Below are positions 53,605-62,866 of a stretch of DNA of 64,000 nucleotides, piece by piece (positions within the stretch are counted from its first letter, which is position 1; the number at the start of each line of letters is the position of its first letter). The stretch covers positions 1,798,001 to 1,862,000 of the forward strand of contig CAWGLW010000006.1 in the NCBI GenBank assembly GCA_963823525.1, in the 5' to 3' direction. The notes beneath the pieces were generated by a model. That model was not told the DNA's origin. It was given only the letters and a program-made list of their open reading frames with translations, and did not search any database. Origin of the DNA: CAWGLW01 sp963823525. Its GTDB lineage: Bacteria; Pseudomonadota; Gammaproteobacteria; Steroidobacterales; Steroidobacteraceae. Both the position numbers and the translations under genes were made by a program.

Positions 53605-54692
53605 CGCGCCCGGTGGCCATGATCATGGCGGGCGGTACCGGCGGGCATGTATTCCCGGCGCTTGCAACCGCGCGCGTGCTGCAACAGCGTGGCTTCGATA
53701 TCGTCTGGCTCGGTACGCACCGCGGCATCGAGTCCCGGCTGGTCCCGGCCGCGGGTATCCCGGTCGAATGGTTGAATGTCGGCGGTCTGCGCGGCAAGGG
53801 AGCCGTCACGCTGCTCAGCGCGCCGTTCCGCCTGCTCGCAGCCGTCGGCCAGGCGATCCGTGCGATTCGCCGCCACCGGCCGCGCGTCGTGCTCGGTGCC
53901 GGCGGCTTCGTATCCGGTCCGGGCGGGCTGGCCGCCTGGTTGTTGCGTCTGCCACTGGTCGTGCACGAGCAGAATGCAGTGGCCGGACTGACCAACCGGG
54001 TGCTGGCGCGGTTCGCTGACCGGGTTCTTGAAGGATTTCCGAACAGTTTTGGTCCCGGTGTCGAGGCCGAACGCGTCGGTAACCCCGTGCGGCCTGAAAT
54101 CACGGCCATCGCGCCACCGGAGCGGCGCTATGCCCGGCGCCAGGGGGCCGCGAGGTTGCTGGTTTTCGGCGGCAGTCAAGGCGCGGCCCGCCTGAATGCG
54201 GTCCTGCCCGCCGCCCTCGCTGAACTCCCCGAGGAACTGCGCCCTGAGGTGCTGCACCAGACGGGCCAGCCCGGGCTCGAGGACACGGCGAACGCCTACC
54301 GAAACCGGGGCCTTACGGCTGATGTGCGACCATTCGTTGAGGACATGGCAGGCGCCTACGGCTGGGCAGACCTGGCCGTGTGCCGGGCTGGTGCACTGAC
54401 CATTGCCGAGTTGTCGGCGGCCGGCATGCCGGCAATCCTCATCCCGTTCCCTGCGGCCGTCGACGATCACCAGACGCGCAATGCCGAGTACCTCGTTTCG
54501 GTCGGCGCGGCGGTTCTCCTTCCGGAAAGCGAACTCACACCTGCGTCCCTGGCCAGTCAGCTCAGGGAGCTGCTCAGTGCGGGTCGGCCGGCGTTGATGG
54601 AAATGGCCGTCAATGCCCGCGCGGCGGCCATCACCGATGCCGATCAGCGACTGGCAAGCGCCTGCGTTGCCGCCGCCGGGGGTGCCGCGTGA
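53601..54692 (+). CDS. murG: UDP-N-acetylglucosamine--MurNAc-pentapeptide lipid transferase
   Basis: MurG converts lipid I to lipid II at the inner face of the membrane. The 363-residue GT28 protein starts with 'IMAGGTGGHVFPALATA', the lipid-binding glycine loop, and has 'HEQNAVAGLTNRVLA', 'LLVFGGSQGAARLN' and the donor-site block 'CRAGALTIAELSAAGMPAI'. The ATG at 53601 overlaps the ftsW stop. A distant MurG-like half also occurs in the fusion at 7729. Confidence 0.97.
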   Translation: MTRPVAMIMAGGTGGHVFPALATARVLQQRGFDIVWLGTHRGIESRLVPAAGIPVEWLNVGGLRGKGAVTLLSAPFRLLAAVGQAIRAIRRHRPRVVLGAGGFVSGPGGLAAWLLRLPLVVHEQNAVAGLTNRVLARFADRVLEGFPNSFGPGVEAERVGNPVRPEITAIAPPERRYARRQGAARLLVFGGSQGAARLNAVLPAALAELPEELRPEVLHQTGQPGLEDTANAYRNRGLTADVRPFVEDMAGAYGWADLAVCRAGALTIAELSAAGMPAILIPFPAAVDDHQTRNAEYLVSVGAAVLLPESELTPASLASQLRELLSAGRPALMEMAVNARAAAITDADQRLASACVAAAGGAA

Positions 54693-56116
54693 TCGATCGC
54701 ATGCGCCGGATTCACACGATCCACTTCGTCGGCATCGGCGGTACCGGGATGAGCGGCATCGCCGAGGTGCTGCTGAACCTCGGTTATCGGGTCCAGGGTT
54801 CGGACGTCAAGCGCAGCGCGACGACTCGCCGGCTCGAAACGCTCGGCGCAAAGGTGATCGACCGTCATTCGCCGGAGAATGTCGAGGGTGCGGACGTCGT
54901 GGTCATCTCCAGTGCGATCCGCGATGACAACCCGGAGGTCGCACGGGCACTGGAAAACCGTATCCCGGTTGTGCAACGCGCGGAAATGCTCGGCGAACTG
55001 ATGCGCTTCCGCTATTCGATTGCGGTTGCCGGGACGCACGGCAAGACGACTACGACCAGCCTGGTGGCGAGCGTGCTGGCTGAGGGCGGCGAAGACCCGA
55101 CCTTTGTGATCGGCGGACGGCTCAGGAGTGCCGACAGCAATGCCCGCCTCGGCGCTGGTCGATACCTCGTGGCGGAGGCGGACGAAAGCGACGCCTCGTT
55201 CATGCACCTGCAGCCGATGATCGCGGTGGTGACCAATGTCGACGCCGACCATCTCGGCACGCACGGCGGCGACTATGAGAACCTGAAGCTCAGTTTTGTG
55301 GAGTTCCTGCACAATCTGCCTTTCTACGGTCTGGCGGTTATCTGCAGCGACGATCCGGACGCGGCCGCGCTGATCCAGAACATCGCGCGCCCATACGTCA
55401 CCTACGGTTTCAATGAGAACGCCGATGTGCGGGCGACCAACCTCGCCCGTGAGGGCGAGCAATCGACGTTCGATGTCCATCGCGCCGGCAAGGCCGAACC
55501 GCTTAAGGTCACGCTGCGGTTGCCAGGCAGACACAACGTGCAGAATGCGCTGGCGGCGATCGCCGTCGGTACGGAACTCGAGGTGCCGGACGCGAGTATT
55601 CAGCGCGCGCTGGCCGGTTTCGAGGGAATTGACCGCCGGCTGCAGCAGTTTGGCGATGTCGCGGTCGGCGGCGGGCATGTCACGCTGGTCGATGACTACG
55701 GCCACCACCCAACCGAGATCGCCGCGACGCTCGAGGCAGCCCGCCAGGTCTGGCCCGAGCGGCGCATCGTGCTGGTGTTTCAGCCACACCGCTATACGCG
55801 GACCCGCGACCTGTTCGATGATTTCGCGCGCGTGCTTTCCGACGTCGGGCTGCTGATCGTGACCGAAGTCTACCCGGCCGGTGAGGCCGTCATCCCGGGC
55901 GCGGAAAGCAAAGACCTGTGCCGTGCAATCCGCTCGCGTGGACGGGTCGAGCCTGTGCTCCTCCCCGATCTCCAGGAACTGCCGCGTACGCTGGCGAACA
56001 TCCTCAAGCCGGGTGATCTCGTCCTGACCATGGGTGCCGGCAGCATTGGCGCTGCGGCCCAGGAGCTGCCCGCCGAACTGGCGCGTGCGGTCGCAGCCGC
56101 GGAGGGCGCCGCATGA
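54689..56116 (+). CDS. murC: UDP-N-acetylmuramate--L-alanine ligase
   Basis: MurC adds L-alanine to UDP-MurNAc. The 475 residues have 'IHFVGIGGTGMSGIAEVLL', the P-loop 'AVAGTHGKTTTTSLVA', 'VAEADESDASFMHLQP', 'VTNVDADHLGTHGGDY' and 'VDDYGHHPTEIAATLEA'. The GTG start at 54689 overlaps the murG stop; an ATG four codons later is an alternative. Overlaps ddlB by four bases. murB is not next to it. Confidence 0.97.
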   Translation: MIDRMRRIHTIHFVGIGGTGMSGIAEVLLNLGYRVQGSDVKRSATTRRLETLGAKVIDRHSPENVEGADVVVISSAIRDDNPEVARALENRIPVVQRAEMLGELMRFRYSIAVAGTHGKTTTTSLVASVLAEGGEDPTFVIGGRLRSADSNARLGAGRYLVAEADESDASFMHLQPMIAVVTNVDADHLGTHGGDYENLKLSFVEFLHNLPFYGLAVICSDDPDAAALIQNIARPYVTYGFNENADVRATNLAREGEQSTFDVHRAGKAEPLKVTLRLPGRHNVQNALAAIAVGTELEVPDASIQRALAGFEGIDRRLQQFGDVAVGGGHVTLVDDYGHHPTEIAATLEAARQVWPERRIVLVFQPHRYTRTRDLFDDFARVLSDVGLLIVTEVYPAGEAVIPGAESKDLCRAIRSRGRVEPVLLPDLQELPRTLANILKPGDLVLTMGAGSIGAAAQELPAELARAVAAAEGAA

Positions 56117-57075
56117 GCCTCCCGGTACGAAGAATTAACCGTGCCGCCGATTTCGGCCGCGTGGCGGTGCTGATGGGCGGTACTTCCACTGAGCGGGACG
56201 TATCGCTGGACTCAGGGCGCAACGTGCTCGAGGCGCTGTTGCGCCTGGGCGTCGCTGCGCATCCGGTCGACGGCATCGGTGAACTGGTACGCGCGCTAGG
56301 TGCCTCTTCAGGGTCGCGATTCGATCGTGTGTTCAACATCCTGCACGGCAATGATGGCGGTGGTGAGGATGGCGTCGTGCAGGGTCTGCTCGAGGCTCAT
56401 GGTGTGCCCTACACGGGCTCCGGCGTGCTCGGTTCCGCGTTGTCCATGGACAAGATCCGCAGCAAGCAGATCTGGTTGTCGATCGGCCTGCCGACACCGG
56501 CCTATGCCAGCCTCGAACGGGGTGATGATGTCGTTGCCGCCGCACGAAAAATCGGTTTGCCGGTGATCGTCAAACCCGCCTGCGAAGGCTCCAGCGTCGG
56601 GATTACGCGCTGCTTCAATGATGCGGATCTGCCCGCCGCGGTCGAGCTCGCCTCGCGGTACGAAGGCCTGCTGCTGGTCGAGCAACTCGTGCAGGGCGAT
56701 GAATTCACAGTCGCCGTGCTCGGTGACGAGGCGCTGCCATCGATACAGATCGTCCCGGCGGGCGATTACTACGACTACCACGCCAAGTACGTTGCGGAGG
56801 ACACGCGCTACGTATGCCCTGGGGCCAGTGGCGCGAGCGAAAAGAAGCTGGCTGCGCTCGCAAAGGCCGCGTTCAGCGCGCTCGACTGCGCTGGCTGGGG
56901 CCGCGTCGATTTCATGCGCGATCGCGGCGGAAACCTGTGGCTGCTGGAGGTCAATACCGCGCCGGGTATGACCAGCCACTCGCTGGTTCCGAAAGCGGCG
57001 GCTGAACGTGGCATTGGATTTGATGAACTGGTCTGGCGTGTGCTCGAGACGAGCTTTGCCGCCGGGGCTGGCTGA
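56113..57075 (+). CDS. ddlB: D-alanine--D-alanine ligase
   Basis: Ddl makes the D-Ala-D-Ala dipeptide used by MurF. The 320-residue ATP-grasp protein has 'VAVLMGGTSTERDVSLDSGR', 'FNILHGNDGGGEDGVVQGLL', 'YTGSGVLGSALSMDKIRSKQ', 'VIVKPACEGSSVGI' and 'LLEVNTAPGMTSHSLVP'. In 'HGNDGGGEDG' the usual reading is HGxxGEDG, so there are two extra residues in this loop. Overlaps murC; ftsQ starts seven bases after its stop. Confidence 0.96.
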   Translation: MSLPVRRINRAADFGRVAVLMGGTSTERDVSLDSGRNVLEALLRLGVAAHPVDGIGELVRALGASSGSRFDRVFNILHGNDGGGEDGVVQGLLEAHGVPYTGSGVLGSALSMDKIRSKQIWLSIGLPTPAYASLERGDDVVAAARKIGLPVIVKPACEGSSVGITRCFNDADLPAAVELASRYEGLLLVEQLVQGDEFTVAVLGDEALPSIQIVPAGDYYDYHAKYVAEDTRYVCPGASGASEKKLAALAKAAFSALDCAGWGRVDFMRDRGGNLWLLEVNTAPGMTSHSLVPKAAAERGIGFDELVWRVLETSFAAGAG

Positions 57076-57082
57076 GGGAAAC

Positions 57083-57880
57083 GTGTTGTTCAGGTTTGGT
57101 AAACGCAACCGCAGGAAGACGAAGAGTCGCGAGCCGTCATGGCTGCAACGCGTCAACTGGCGTGGCGTCGGCATCGCTTCGCTCGGCGCCGCGGGGATCG
57201 CGCTCGTGGCCTTCCTGCTGATGTCCGCGCTCGACCGGCCCGTGCGCCGCGTCATCGTCGAGGGTTCTTTCCAGCGTGTGGCGCCGCCGGAGATCGAGGC
57301 CGCGGTCAGCGGCGTACTGAAGGACGGACTCGCAAGCCTGGATCTCGACGAGGTACGCGAGGCCATCGAAGGCCTCGAATGGGTCGACACGGCCGTTGTA
57401 CAGCGCCGCTGGCCGGACGCCGTCCGGGTTGTCGTCATCGAGCAGGTCGCCGCAGCGCAATGGAACGATGCGGGCCTGCTCAACGCGCGCGGCGAACTGT
57501 TCATTCGCAACGCGCGTCATCTGCCACCGGAGCTGCCGCTGCTGGCCGGCCCGCCGGGCAGCGAGCGGTCCGTCGCGCAACTGTATCTCGATGCCCAGGG
57601 GCGTTTGCTGGAGACCGGGTTGCGACTGACCGGTGTTCGCGTCGATGCGAGAGGCGCCTGGGAACTCGAACTGGACAACGGACTGATGGTTCGCCTCGGG
57701 CGGCAGTCGGTCACCGATCGGCTGGAACGATTCATCCGCCTTGCCGGCCCGATGGTGGCGAAGCGAACTGCAGAGATCAGATACGTGGATATGCGATACA
57801 CAAATGGATTCAGCGTCGGCTGGAACAAGCGCTCCGCCGTTGCCGGGGCCTCACGCGAGGACGCTGCCCCCGATGCCTAG
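57083..57880 (+). CDS. ftsQ: Cell division protein FtsQ
   Basis: FtsQ is a bitopic divisome protein binding FtsB and FtsL. The 265-residue protein has a basic cytoplasmic start ('RFGKRNRRKTKSREPSW'), one transmembrane helix ('GIASLGAAGIALVAFLLMSA'), the POTRA domain ('VRRVIVEGSFQRVAPPEIEA', 'GLASLDLDEVREAIEGLEWV') and a beta domain. GTG at 57083 has GAGGGA upstream; earlier in-frame starts would run deep into ddlB. Its stop overlaps the ftsA start by eight bases. Confidence 0.92.
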   Translation: MLFRFGKRNRRKTKSREPSWLQRVNWRGVGIASLGAAGIALVAFLLMSALDRPVRRVIVEGSFQRVAPPEIEAAVSGVLKDGLASLDLDEVREAIEGLEWVDTAVVQRRWPDAVRVVVIEQVAAAQWNDAGLLNARGELFIRNARHLPPELPLLAGPPGSERSVAQLYLDAQGRLLETGLRLTGVRVDARGAWELELDNGLMVRLGRQSVTDRLERFIRLAGPMVAKRTAEIRYVDMRYTNGFSVGWNKRSAVAGASREDAAPDA

Positions 57881-59111
57881 AAAATCAGAACGAAACCTGA
57901 TCGTCGGACTCGACATCGGCACCTCCAAGGTGGTCGCGATCGTTGGCGAGCTTGGGGCGGATGGCACGATCGAGGTCGTCGGCGTCGGTTCGCACCCGTC
58001 ACGAGGCCTGAAAAAGGGCGTTGTCGTCAATATCGACTCGACCGTGCAGTCAATCCAGCGCGCGGTCGAGGAGGCAGAACTGATGGCGGGTTGCGAGATC
58101 CACTCGGCGTTCGCCGGCATCGCCGGCAGTCATGTTCGCAGCCTGAACTCACACGGCATTGTCGCGATCCGCGACAAGGAAGTGACCGCCAGCGACGTCG
58201 ATCGCGTCATCGACGCCGCCCGGGCGGTGGCGATCCCCGCCGACCAGAAAATCCTGCACATCCTGCCGCAGGAATTCATCATCGACGCACAGGAAGGCAT
58301 TCGCGAACCGATCAGCATGTCCGGCGTGCGGCTCGAGGCGAAGGTTCACATCGTCACGGGTGCGGAGAGCGCCGCACAGAACATCGTCAAGTGCGTTCAG
58401 CGCTGCGGCCTCGAGGTCCAGGACATCGTGCTCGAGCAGCTGGCGTCGAGCTACGCCGTACTCGCCGAGGATGAAAAGGAACTCGGCGTCTGCCTGGTCG
58501 ACATCGGCGGCGGAACCACCGACATCGCGGTCTTCTCCGGGGGCGCCATTCGCCACACGGCTGTCATCCCGATCGCCGGGGACCAGGTTACCAACGATAT
58601 TGCCGTCAGCCTGCGGACTCCGACGCATCACGCCGAAGAACTGAAGATCAAGTACGCCTGTGCGTTGTCGCAGCTCGCCAATCCCGACGAAACGATCGAG
58701 GTGCCGAGCGTCGGCGATCGTCCGCCGCGGCGGCTTGCGCGCCAGACGCTGGCCGAAGTGGTCGAACCGCGTTACGAGGAGTTGTTCGCGCTGGTCCGTG
58801 ACGAACTGCGCCGCTCCGGGTTCGACGAAATGGTGGCCGCAGGCATCGTGCTGACCGGTGGCAGCTCGAAGATGGAAGGGGTCATCGAACTGGCGGAAGA
58901 GATCTTTCATGCACCCGTCAGGCTCGGGCTGCCGCAGGGCGTCAAGGGCCTGGTGGACGTCGTCAAGAATCCGATTCATTCGACCGGCGTCGGGCTGCTG
59001 CTGTTTGGCCGCGAGCACCATGCCTCGAGTGGCCGCAGCGGCGCGGCGATGTCCGGTGGCGTGCGCAGCGTTGTCGAGCGAATGAAGGCCTGGTTCCAGG
59101 GAAATTTCTGA
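57873..59111 (+). CDS. ftsA: Cell division protein FtsA
   Basis: FtsA is an actin-like ATPase that anchors FtsZ to the membrane. The 412 residues show 'LIVGLDIGTSKVVAIVGEL' (phosphate 1), the SHS2/1C subdomain ('GCEIHSAFAGIAGSHVRSLN'), 'VDIGGGTTDIAVFSGG' (phosphate 2), 'IVLTGGSSKMEGVIELAE' (adenosine) and the C-terminal amphipathic targeting helix 'SVVERMKAWFQGNF'. Confidence 0.98.
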   Translation: MPRKSERNLIVGLDIGTSKVVAIVGELGADGTIEVVGVGSHPSRGLKKGVVVNIDSTVQSIQRAVEEAELMAGCEIHSAFAGIAGSHVRSLNSHGIVAIRDKEVTASDVDRVIDAARAVAIPADQKILHILPQEFIIDAQEGIREPISMSGVRLEAKVHIVTGAESAAQNIVKCVQRCGLEVQDIVLEQLASSYAVLAEDEKELGVCLVDIGGGTTDIAVFSGGAIRHTAVIPIAGDQVTNDIAVSLRTPTHHAEELKIKYACALSQLANPDETIEVPSVGDRPPRRLARQTLAEVVEPRYEELFALVRDELRRSGFDEMVAAGIVLTGGSSKMEGVIELAEEIFHAPVRLGLPQGVKGLVDVVKNPIHSTGVGLLLFGREHHASSGRSGAAMSGGVRSVVERMKAWFQGNF

Positions 59112-59199
59112 TGAGAAAGGTTAGGCAGGAGCGGGAACGGAAGTTCATTTCAAATTTGGTCGGTTGGTAAGCAACTCAATTCAGCGGAGAGCAGCAGAC

Positions 59200-60366
59200 A
59201 TGTTCGTATTAGCAGACACGGAAAATCAGGGGGCCGTCATCAAAGTCGTCGGAGTGGGCGGCGGTGGTGGCAATGCCGTTACCCACATGGTCGATTCCGG
59301 CATTGAAGGCGTCGATTTCATGTGCATCAACACCGACGCACAGGCGTTGAAGCACTCGAAGATGAAAATGAGCCTGCAGATCGGCTCGAATATCACCAAG
59401 GGCCTCGGCGCCGGCGCCGACCCGGAAGTTGGCCGGCAGGCGGCAATGGAAGATCGCGACCGGATCGTCGAGATGATCGAGGGAGCGGACATGATCTTCA
59501 TTACCGCGGGCATGGGCGGCGGCACGGGCACCGGAGCGGCGCCGATCGTTGCCCAGGTGGCGCGCGAGCTCGGCATCCTCACGGTGGCCGTCGTGACCCG
59601 TCCGTTCGAGATGGAAGGCTCCAAGCGCCACCTGATCGCGGATCAGGGTATCGGTGAACTCGGCAAGTTCGTCGATTCGCTGATCACGATTCCGAACCAG
59701 AAGTTGCTCAGCGTCCTCGGTGGCGATACGACGCTGCTCGATGCCTTCAAGGCGGCCAACCAGGTACTGCAGGGCGCCGTACAGGGCATTGCCGAACTCA
59801 TCACGCGTCCGGGACTGATCAACGTCGACTTTGCCGACGTCAAGACGGTGATGGCCGAGACCGGCATGGCGATGATGGGCTCGGGTGATGCCACCGGTGA
59901 CGATCGTGCGCGTGCGGCCGCTGAGGCGGCGGTGTCGAGCCCGCTGCTCGAAGACGTCAACCTGTCCGGGGCACACGGCCTGCTGATCAACGTGACCGCG
60001 GGCATGGATCTTCGCACCAGCGAATTCCACGTGGTGGGCGATACGATCAAGCAATACGCCTCCGAGGATGCAACGGTCGTCGTCGGCTACGTGATCGATC
60101 CGGAGATGGAAGGCCAGATTCGCGTCACGGTGGTCGCCACCGGAATCGGCAGCCCGGTGGCAGTCCGCCTGGCGCCGCCGGTTGCGCAGCCCAGGGTTGA
60201 AGTCGTGGCCGGGCGCAGTCGTCGCAACGCGGACAGCAGCTACGCCGATTACGATACACCGGCGTTCCGGCGCCGGCCCCGTGCGGTCGGGGACGACGTT
60301 CGCGCCGATTCGAGCGACGAGTCCTATCTCGACATACCGGCGTTCCTGCGCCGGCAGGCCGACTGA
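59200..60366 (+). CDS. ftsZ: Cell division GTPase FtsZ
   Basis: FtsZ forms the cytokinetic ring. The 388-residue tubulin homologue has 'VVGVGGGGGNAVTHMV', the tubulin signature 'GMGGGTGTGAAPIVA' near residue 105, the T7 loop 'LINVDFADVKTVM' and a disordered linker. It ends with the conserved tail 'SYLDIPAFLRRQAD', which binds FtsA and ZipA. The ATG at 59200 has GGAGAG upstream. An 88-base gap separates it from ftsA, room for an extra promoter. Confidence 0.98.
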   Translation: MFVLADTENQGAVIKVVGVGGGGGNAVTHMVDSGIEGVDFMCINTDAQALKHSKMKMSLQIGSNITKGLGAGADPEVGRQAAMEDRDRIVEMIEGADMIFITAGMGGGTGTGAAPIVAQVARELGILTVAVVTRPFEMEGSKRHLIADQGIGELGKFVDSLITIPNQKLLSVLGGDTTLLDAFKAANQVLQGAVQGIAELITRPGLINVDFADVKTVMAETGMAMMGSGDATGDDRARAAAEAAVSSPLLEDVNLSGAHGLLINVTAGMDLRTSEFHVVGDTIKQYASEDATVVVGYVIDPEMEGQIRVTVVATGIGSPVAVRLAPPVAQPRVEVVAGRSRRNADSSYADYDTPAFRRRPRAVGDDVRADSSDESYLDIPAFLRRQAD

Positions 60367-60391
60367 GATCGTCGAGTTGCTGCTGCTCGTG

Positions 60392-60437
60392 CGCCCGCTT
60401 CCGGCCCCAACGGTCGGAAGCGGGCGTATTTATCGTT
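60392..60437 (+). terminator. Strong rho-independent terminator after ftsZ
   Basis: CGCCCGCTTCCG (60392-60403) pairs perfectly over 12 bases with CGGAAGCGGGCG (60415-60426) around an 11-base loop, followed by TATTTATCGTTTT. It should close the mraZ-ftsZ transcript and separate lpxC. Confidence 0.88.
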
Positions 60438-60508
60438 TTCAGTCAAAGATCTATAGGGGGATTATCCGCTGTGGTAGCCTACACGGCTGATCTTCAGGCC
60501 ATCTGGAT

Positions 60509-61426
60509 ATGCTCAAGCAACGCACGCTGAAGAATTCGATTCGTGCCACCGGGGTCGGGCTGCACACGGGCAAGAAAGTGCTGATGGTGCTGCGTCCGGC
60601 ACCCGCGGACAGCGGTATACGCTTCATCCGCACGGACCTGGACGAACCGACCGTGATTCCGGCGCGGGCAGGCAATGTCGGCGAGACCACGCTCGGCACG
60701 ACACTGGTCCAGGACGGGGTCAAGGTTTCGACGATAGAGCACCTGCTCTCGGCGCTGGCCGGGCTCGGGATCGACAATGCGATCATCGAACTCAGTGCCG
60801 GCGAAGTGCCGATCATGGATGGCAGCGCCGGTCCGTTTGTTTTTCTGCTGCAATCGGCCGGCATCGCCGAGCAGAACGCAGCCAAGCGGTTCGTCCGTAT
60901 CACCAGGAGCATCAAGGTCGAGGACGGCGACAAATGGGCACGCTTCGATCCTTATGATGGTTTCAAGGTGAACTTTGAAATCGAGTTTGATCATCCCGTG
61001 TTCAAGCGTCGCAGCCAGGTGGCGTCGATGGACTTCTCCACGACCAGCTTCCTGCGGGAGGTGAGCCGTGCGCGCACTTTCGGCTTCATGCGCGATCTCG
61101 AGTACATGCGATCGCGGAACCTGGCACTCGGCGGCACGCTGGACAACGCAATCGTTCTCGATGACTACCGGATCCTCAATGAGGACGGCCTTCGCTACGA
61201 AGACGAATTCGTGAAGCACAAGATTCTCGATGCCATTGGCGACCTGTACCTGCTGGGTCACAGCCTGATTGGCGAGTTCAGTGGCTATAAGTCCGGCCAC
61301 GGGCTGAACAACCGGCTGCTCAGGGCAGTGATCGCCGATGAATCGGCCTGGGAAGAAGTGACTTTCGAGAACCTGGCCGAGGCGCCGATCGCTTACGTGC
61401 CGGCTGCGGCTGCGGCCACCGCCTGA
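60509..61426 (+). CDS. lpxC: UDP-3-O-acyl-N-acetylglucosamine deacetylase
   Basis: LpxC is the zinc deacetylase that commits UDP-GlcNAc derivatives to lipid A. The 305-residue protein has 'TGVGLHTGKKVLM', 'VSTIEHLLSALAGLGIDNA' with zinc ligand His78, 'EVPIMDGSAGPFVFLL' and 'KHKILDAIGDLYLLGHSLIG' with His237 and Asp241. It lies behind the ftsZ terminator and so probably has its own promoter in the 60440-60500 region, where only a weak TATAGG is visible. Confidence 0.98.
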   Translation: MLKQRTLKNSIRATGVGLHTGKKVLMVLRPAPADSGIRFIRTDLDEPTVIPARAGNVGETTLGTTLVQDGVKVSTIEHLLSALAGLGIDNAIIELSAGEVPIMDGSAGPFVFLLQSAGIAEQNAAKRFVRITRSIKVEDGDKWARFDPYDGFKVNFEIEFDHPVFKRRSQVASMDFSTTSFLREVSRARTFGFMRDLEYMRSRNLALGGTLDNAIVLDDYRILNEDGLRYEDEFVKHKILDAIGDLYLLGHSLIGEFSGYKSGHGLNNRLLRAVIADESAWEEVTFENLAEAPIAYVPAAAAATA

Positions 61427-61427
61427 C

Positions 61428-61724
61428 TCATTCGGGCGCGCGAACCCGGACCCGGATTTTCTCGACCGGCGGCTGCCCGGCGGCGACGAGTTGCTCGCGC
61501 AAGGCTGGCCCCGCGTACCGCACGCGTGCCGACCAGGCAGCCGAATCGACGATCACGACCAGATCCGTGTCGCGCCTCGAAGCAGAGAGCACATGCGGAC
61601 GCATCCGTTCCGGTAATTGCAGCCGGACCCACCGGGTGAGTGATTCGACAGCCTCTGCCTGCCGGGCGAGCCGCTCCAGCCCGGGCATGGATGACGAAAA
61701 CAGGGTCTTCAGTGAATTGGTCAT
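61428..61724 (-). CDS. dciA: DciA-type DUF721 protein (helicase operator)
   Basis: The 98-residue protein matches DUF721/DciA, the widespread ancestral partner of the replicative helicase DnaB in bacteria lacking DnaC. Recognisable blocks are 'LESLTRWVRLQLPE'-like helices and the KH-like 'TDLVVIVDSAAWSARVRYAG' with the conserved Trp. The order lpxC, dciA (opposite strand), M23 peptidase, secA is the same as in Pseudomonas aeruginosa, which supports the call. The ATG at 61724 follows an AT-rich leader. Confidence 0.85.
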   Translation of the reverse strand: MTNSLKTLFSSSMPGLERLARQAEAVESLTRWVRLQLPERMRPHVLSASRRDTDLVVIVDSAAWSARVRYAGPALREQLVAAGQPPVEKIRVRVRAPE

Positions 61725-61826
61725 TAGCAAGAATATTTTAAAAAATGTGCCAACCTATTTGCCAGAATAACGCCAATCAGTCATAGTCGCACGACTCCCG
61801 GTTCGGTGAGTCCACACCTCGAGCGG

Positions 61827-61856
61827 TTGACCCGCGGCGAGGACCGGCAGTCTTAT
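61827..61856 (+). promoter_or_regulatory. Candidate promoter for the M23 peptidase gene
   Basis: TTGACC (61827-61832), an 18-base spacer and TCTTAT (61851-61856) are a moderate sigma-70 match about 100 bases before the start codon. Confidence 0.35.
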
Positions 61857-61957
61857 GTTGTGTCCGGCACCACCGACCTGAACTGTGAAGTGCCGCTGCC
61901 CCTGAAAAGGCGCAGATCGTGCATCCTGCGACGGTCGCGAAGAGGACTAACGCCGAA

Positions 61958-62866
61958 GTGAATATCAAATTCATCTCGAGTCACCCCGGTCGCACCCGGG
62001 AAATTGACCTGACAAAGCCGAGAACACTGGCACTGACCGGGGCCGTTGCGGCCGTGGTCGTGGGCGGCCTGTTCGCGGCCGGCGCGCAGCTTGGCAGTTA
62101 CCTGGCCGGCGAGCAGCGCAGCGACGTGCTCGAGCGTAAGTACGAGCACCAGCGACTCGAACTGCAGGCGACCCGCGGCCAGCTCGAAGGCAATGTCGAC
62201 GAACTGGCATCGCGCGTGGGCACACTGAACGCCCACCTGATCCGGCTTGATGCCCTGGGCCGGCGCGTCGTGGAACTGGCCGATCTTGATCGCGGCGAGT
62301 TCAACTTCGATGATCCGCCGCCCGCGGGCGGCCCGGAGCAGGCCGCGGGCTCCTCGAACGTACCCGAGCTGATCTCGGCGCTCGATTCGCTCGAGGCTCA
62401 GTTGCGCGATCGCGAGCGCCAGATGGTCGTCCTGGAAGACCTCATGTCGACGCGCGATTTGCGTCAGCGCATTCAGCCGGGCGGATGGCCGCTGGCAGGC
62501 GGCTGGATTTCTTCGGGCTACGGCACCCGTTCAGATCCGTTTACCGGTCGCCGAACCTTCCACGCTGGCATCGATGTCGCCGCGAAGCCGGGCAGCAAGG
62601 TCAATGCCGTGGGTCCGGGCCTGGTGTCTTTTTCCGGTTACAAGGCGGGTTACGGCTACATGGTCGAAATCACGCATCCGACCGGCTACGTCACGCGATA
62701 CGGGCACAACTCCCGCAACCTGGTGGCTGCAGGGCAGGCCGTGCAGAAAGGACAGCCCATCGCGGTGATCGGCAGCACCGGCCGATCGACCGGGACGCAC
62801 GTGCATTTCGAGGTCGAGCGTGAGGGCAAGCGAGTCGACCCGTCGCGGTACCTGGCGGATACCTGA
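61958..62866 (+). CDS. M23 family metallopeptidase (LytM domain)
   Basis: This 302-residue protein is a probable periplasmic murein endopeptidase or its inactive regulator. It has a transmembrane helix near residue 30 ('LTGAVAAVVVGGLFAAGAQL'), a coiled coil (about residues 55-90, and again 135-160) and a C-terminal LytM domain. The zinc ligands are all present: 'FHAGIDVAA' (His202, Asp206) and 'GTHVHFEVE' (His281, His283), so it may be active. GTG at 61958 gives the family-like start 'MNIKFISSHPGR'; a GTG 13 codons earlier is possible. Confidence 0.92.
   Translation: MNIKFISSHPGRTREIDLTKPRTLALTGAVAAVVVGGLFAAGAQLGSYLAGEQRSDVLERKYEHQRLELQATRGQLEGNVDELASRVGTLNAHLIRLDALGRRVVELADLDRGEFNFDDPPPAGGPEQAAGSSNVPELISALDSLEAQLRDRERQMVVLEDLMSTRDLRQRIQPGGWPLAGGWISSGYGTRSDPFTGRRTFHAGIDVAAKPGSKVNAVGPGLVSFSGYKAGYGYMVEITHPTGYVTRYGHNSRNLVAAGQAVQKGQPIAVIGSTGRSTGTHVHFEVEREGKRVDPSRYLADT

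Noticed and set aside
56340..56375. Possible frameshift in ddlB at the GGxxEDG loop
   Set aside because: The frame is open and homologous on both sides; two extra residues are the simpler reading.
61725..61790. Sigma-54-like TGGCAC near dciA
   Set aside because: TGGCAC is followed by TTAAA instead of a TTGCA-type -12 element, so the GC at -12 is missing.
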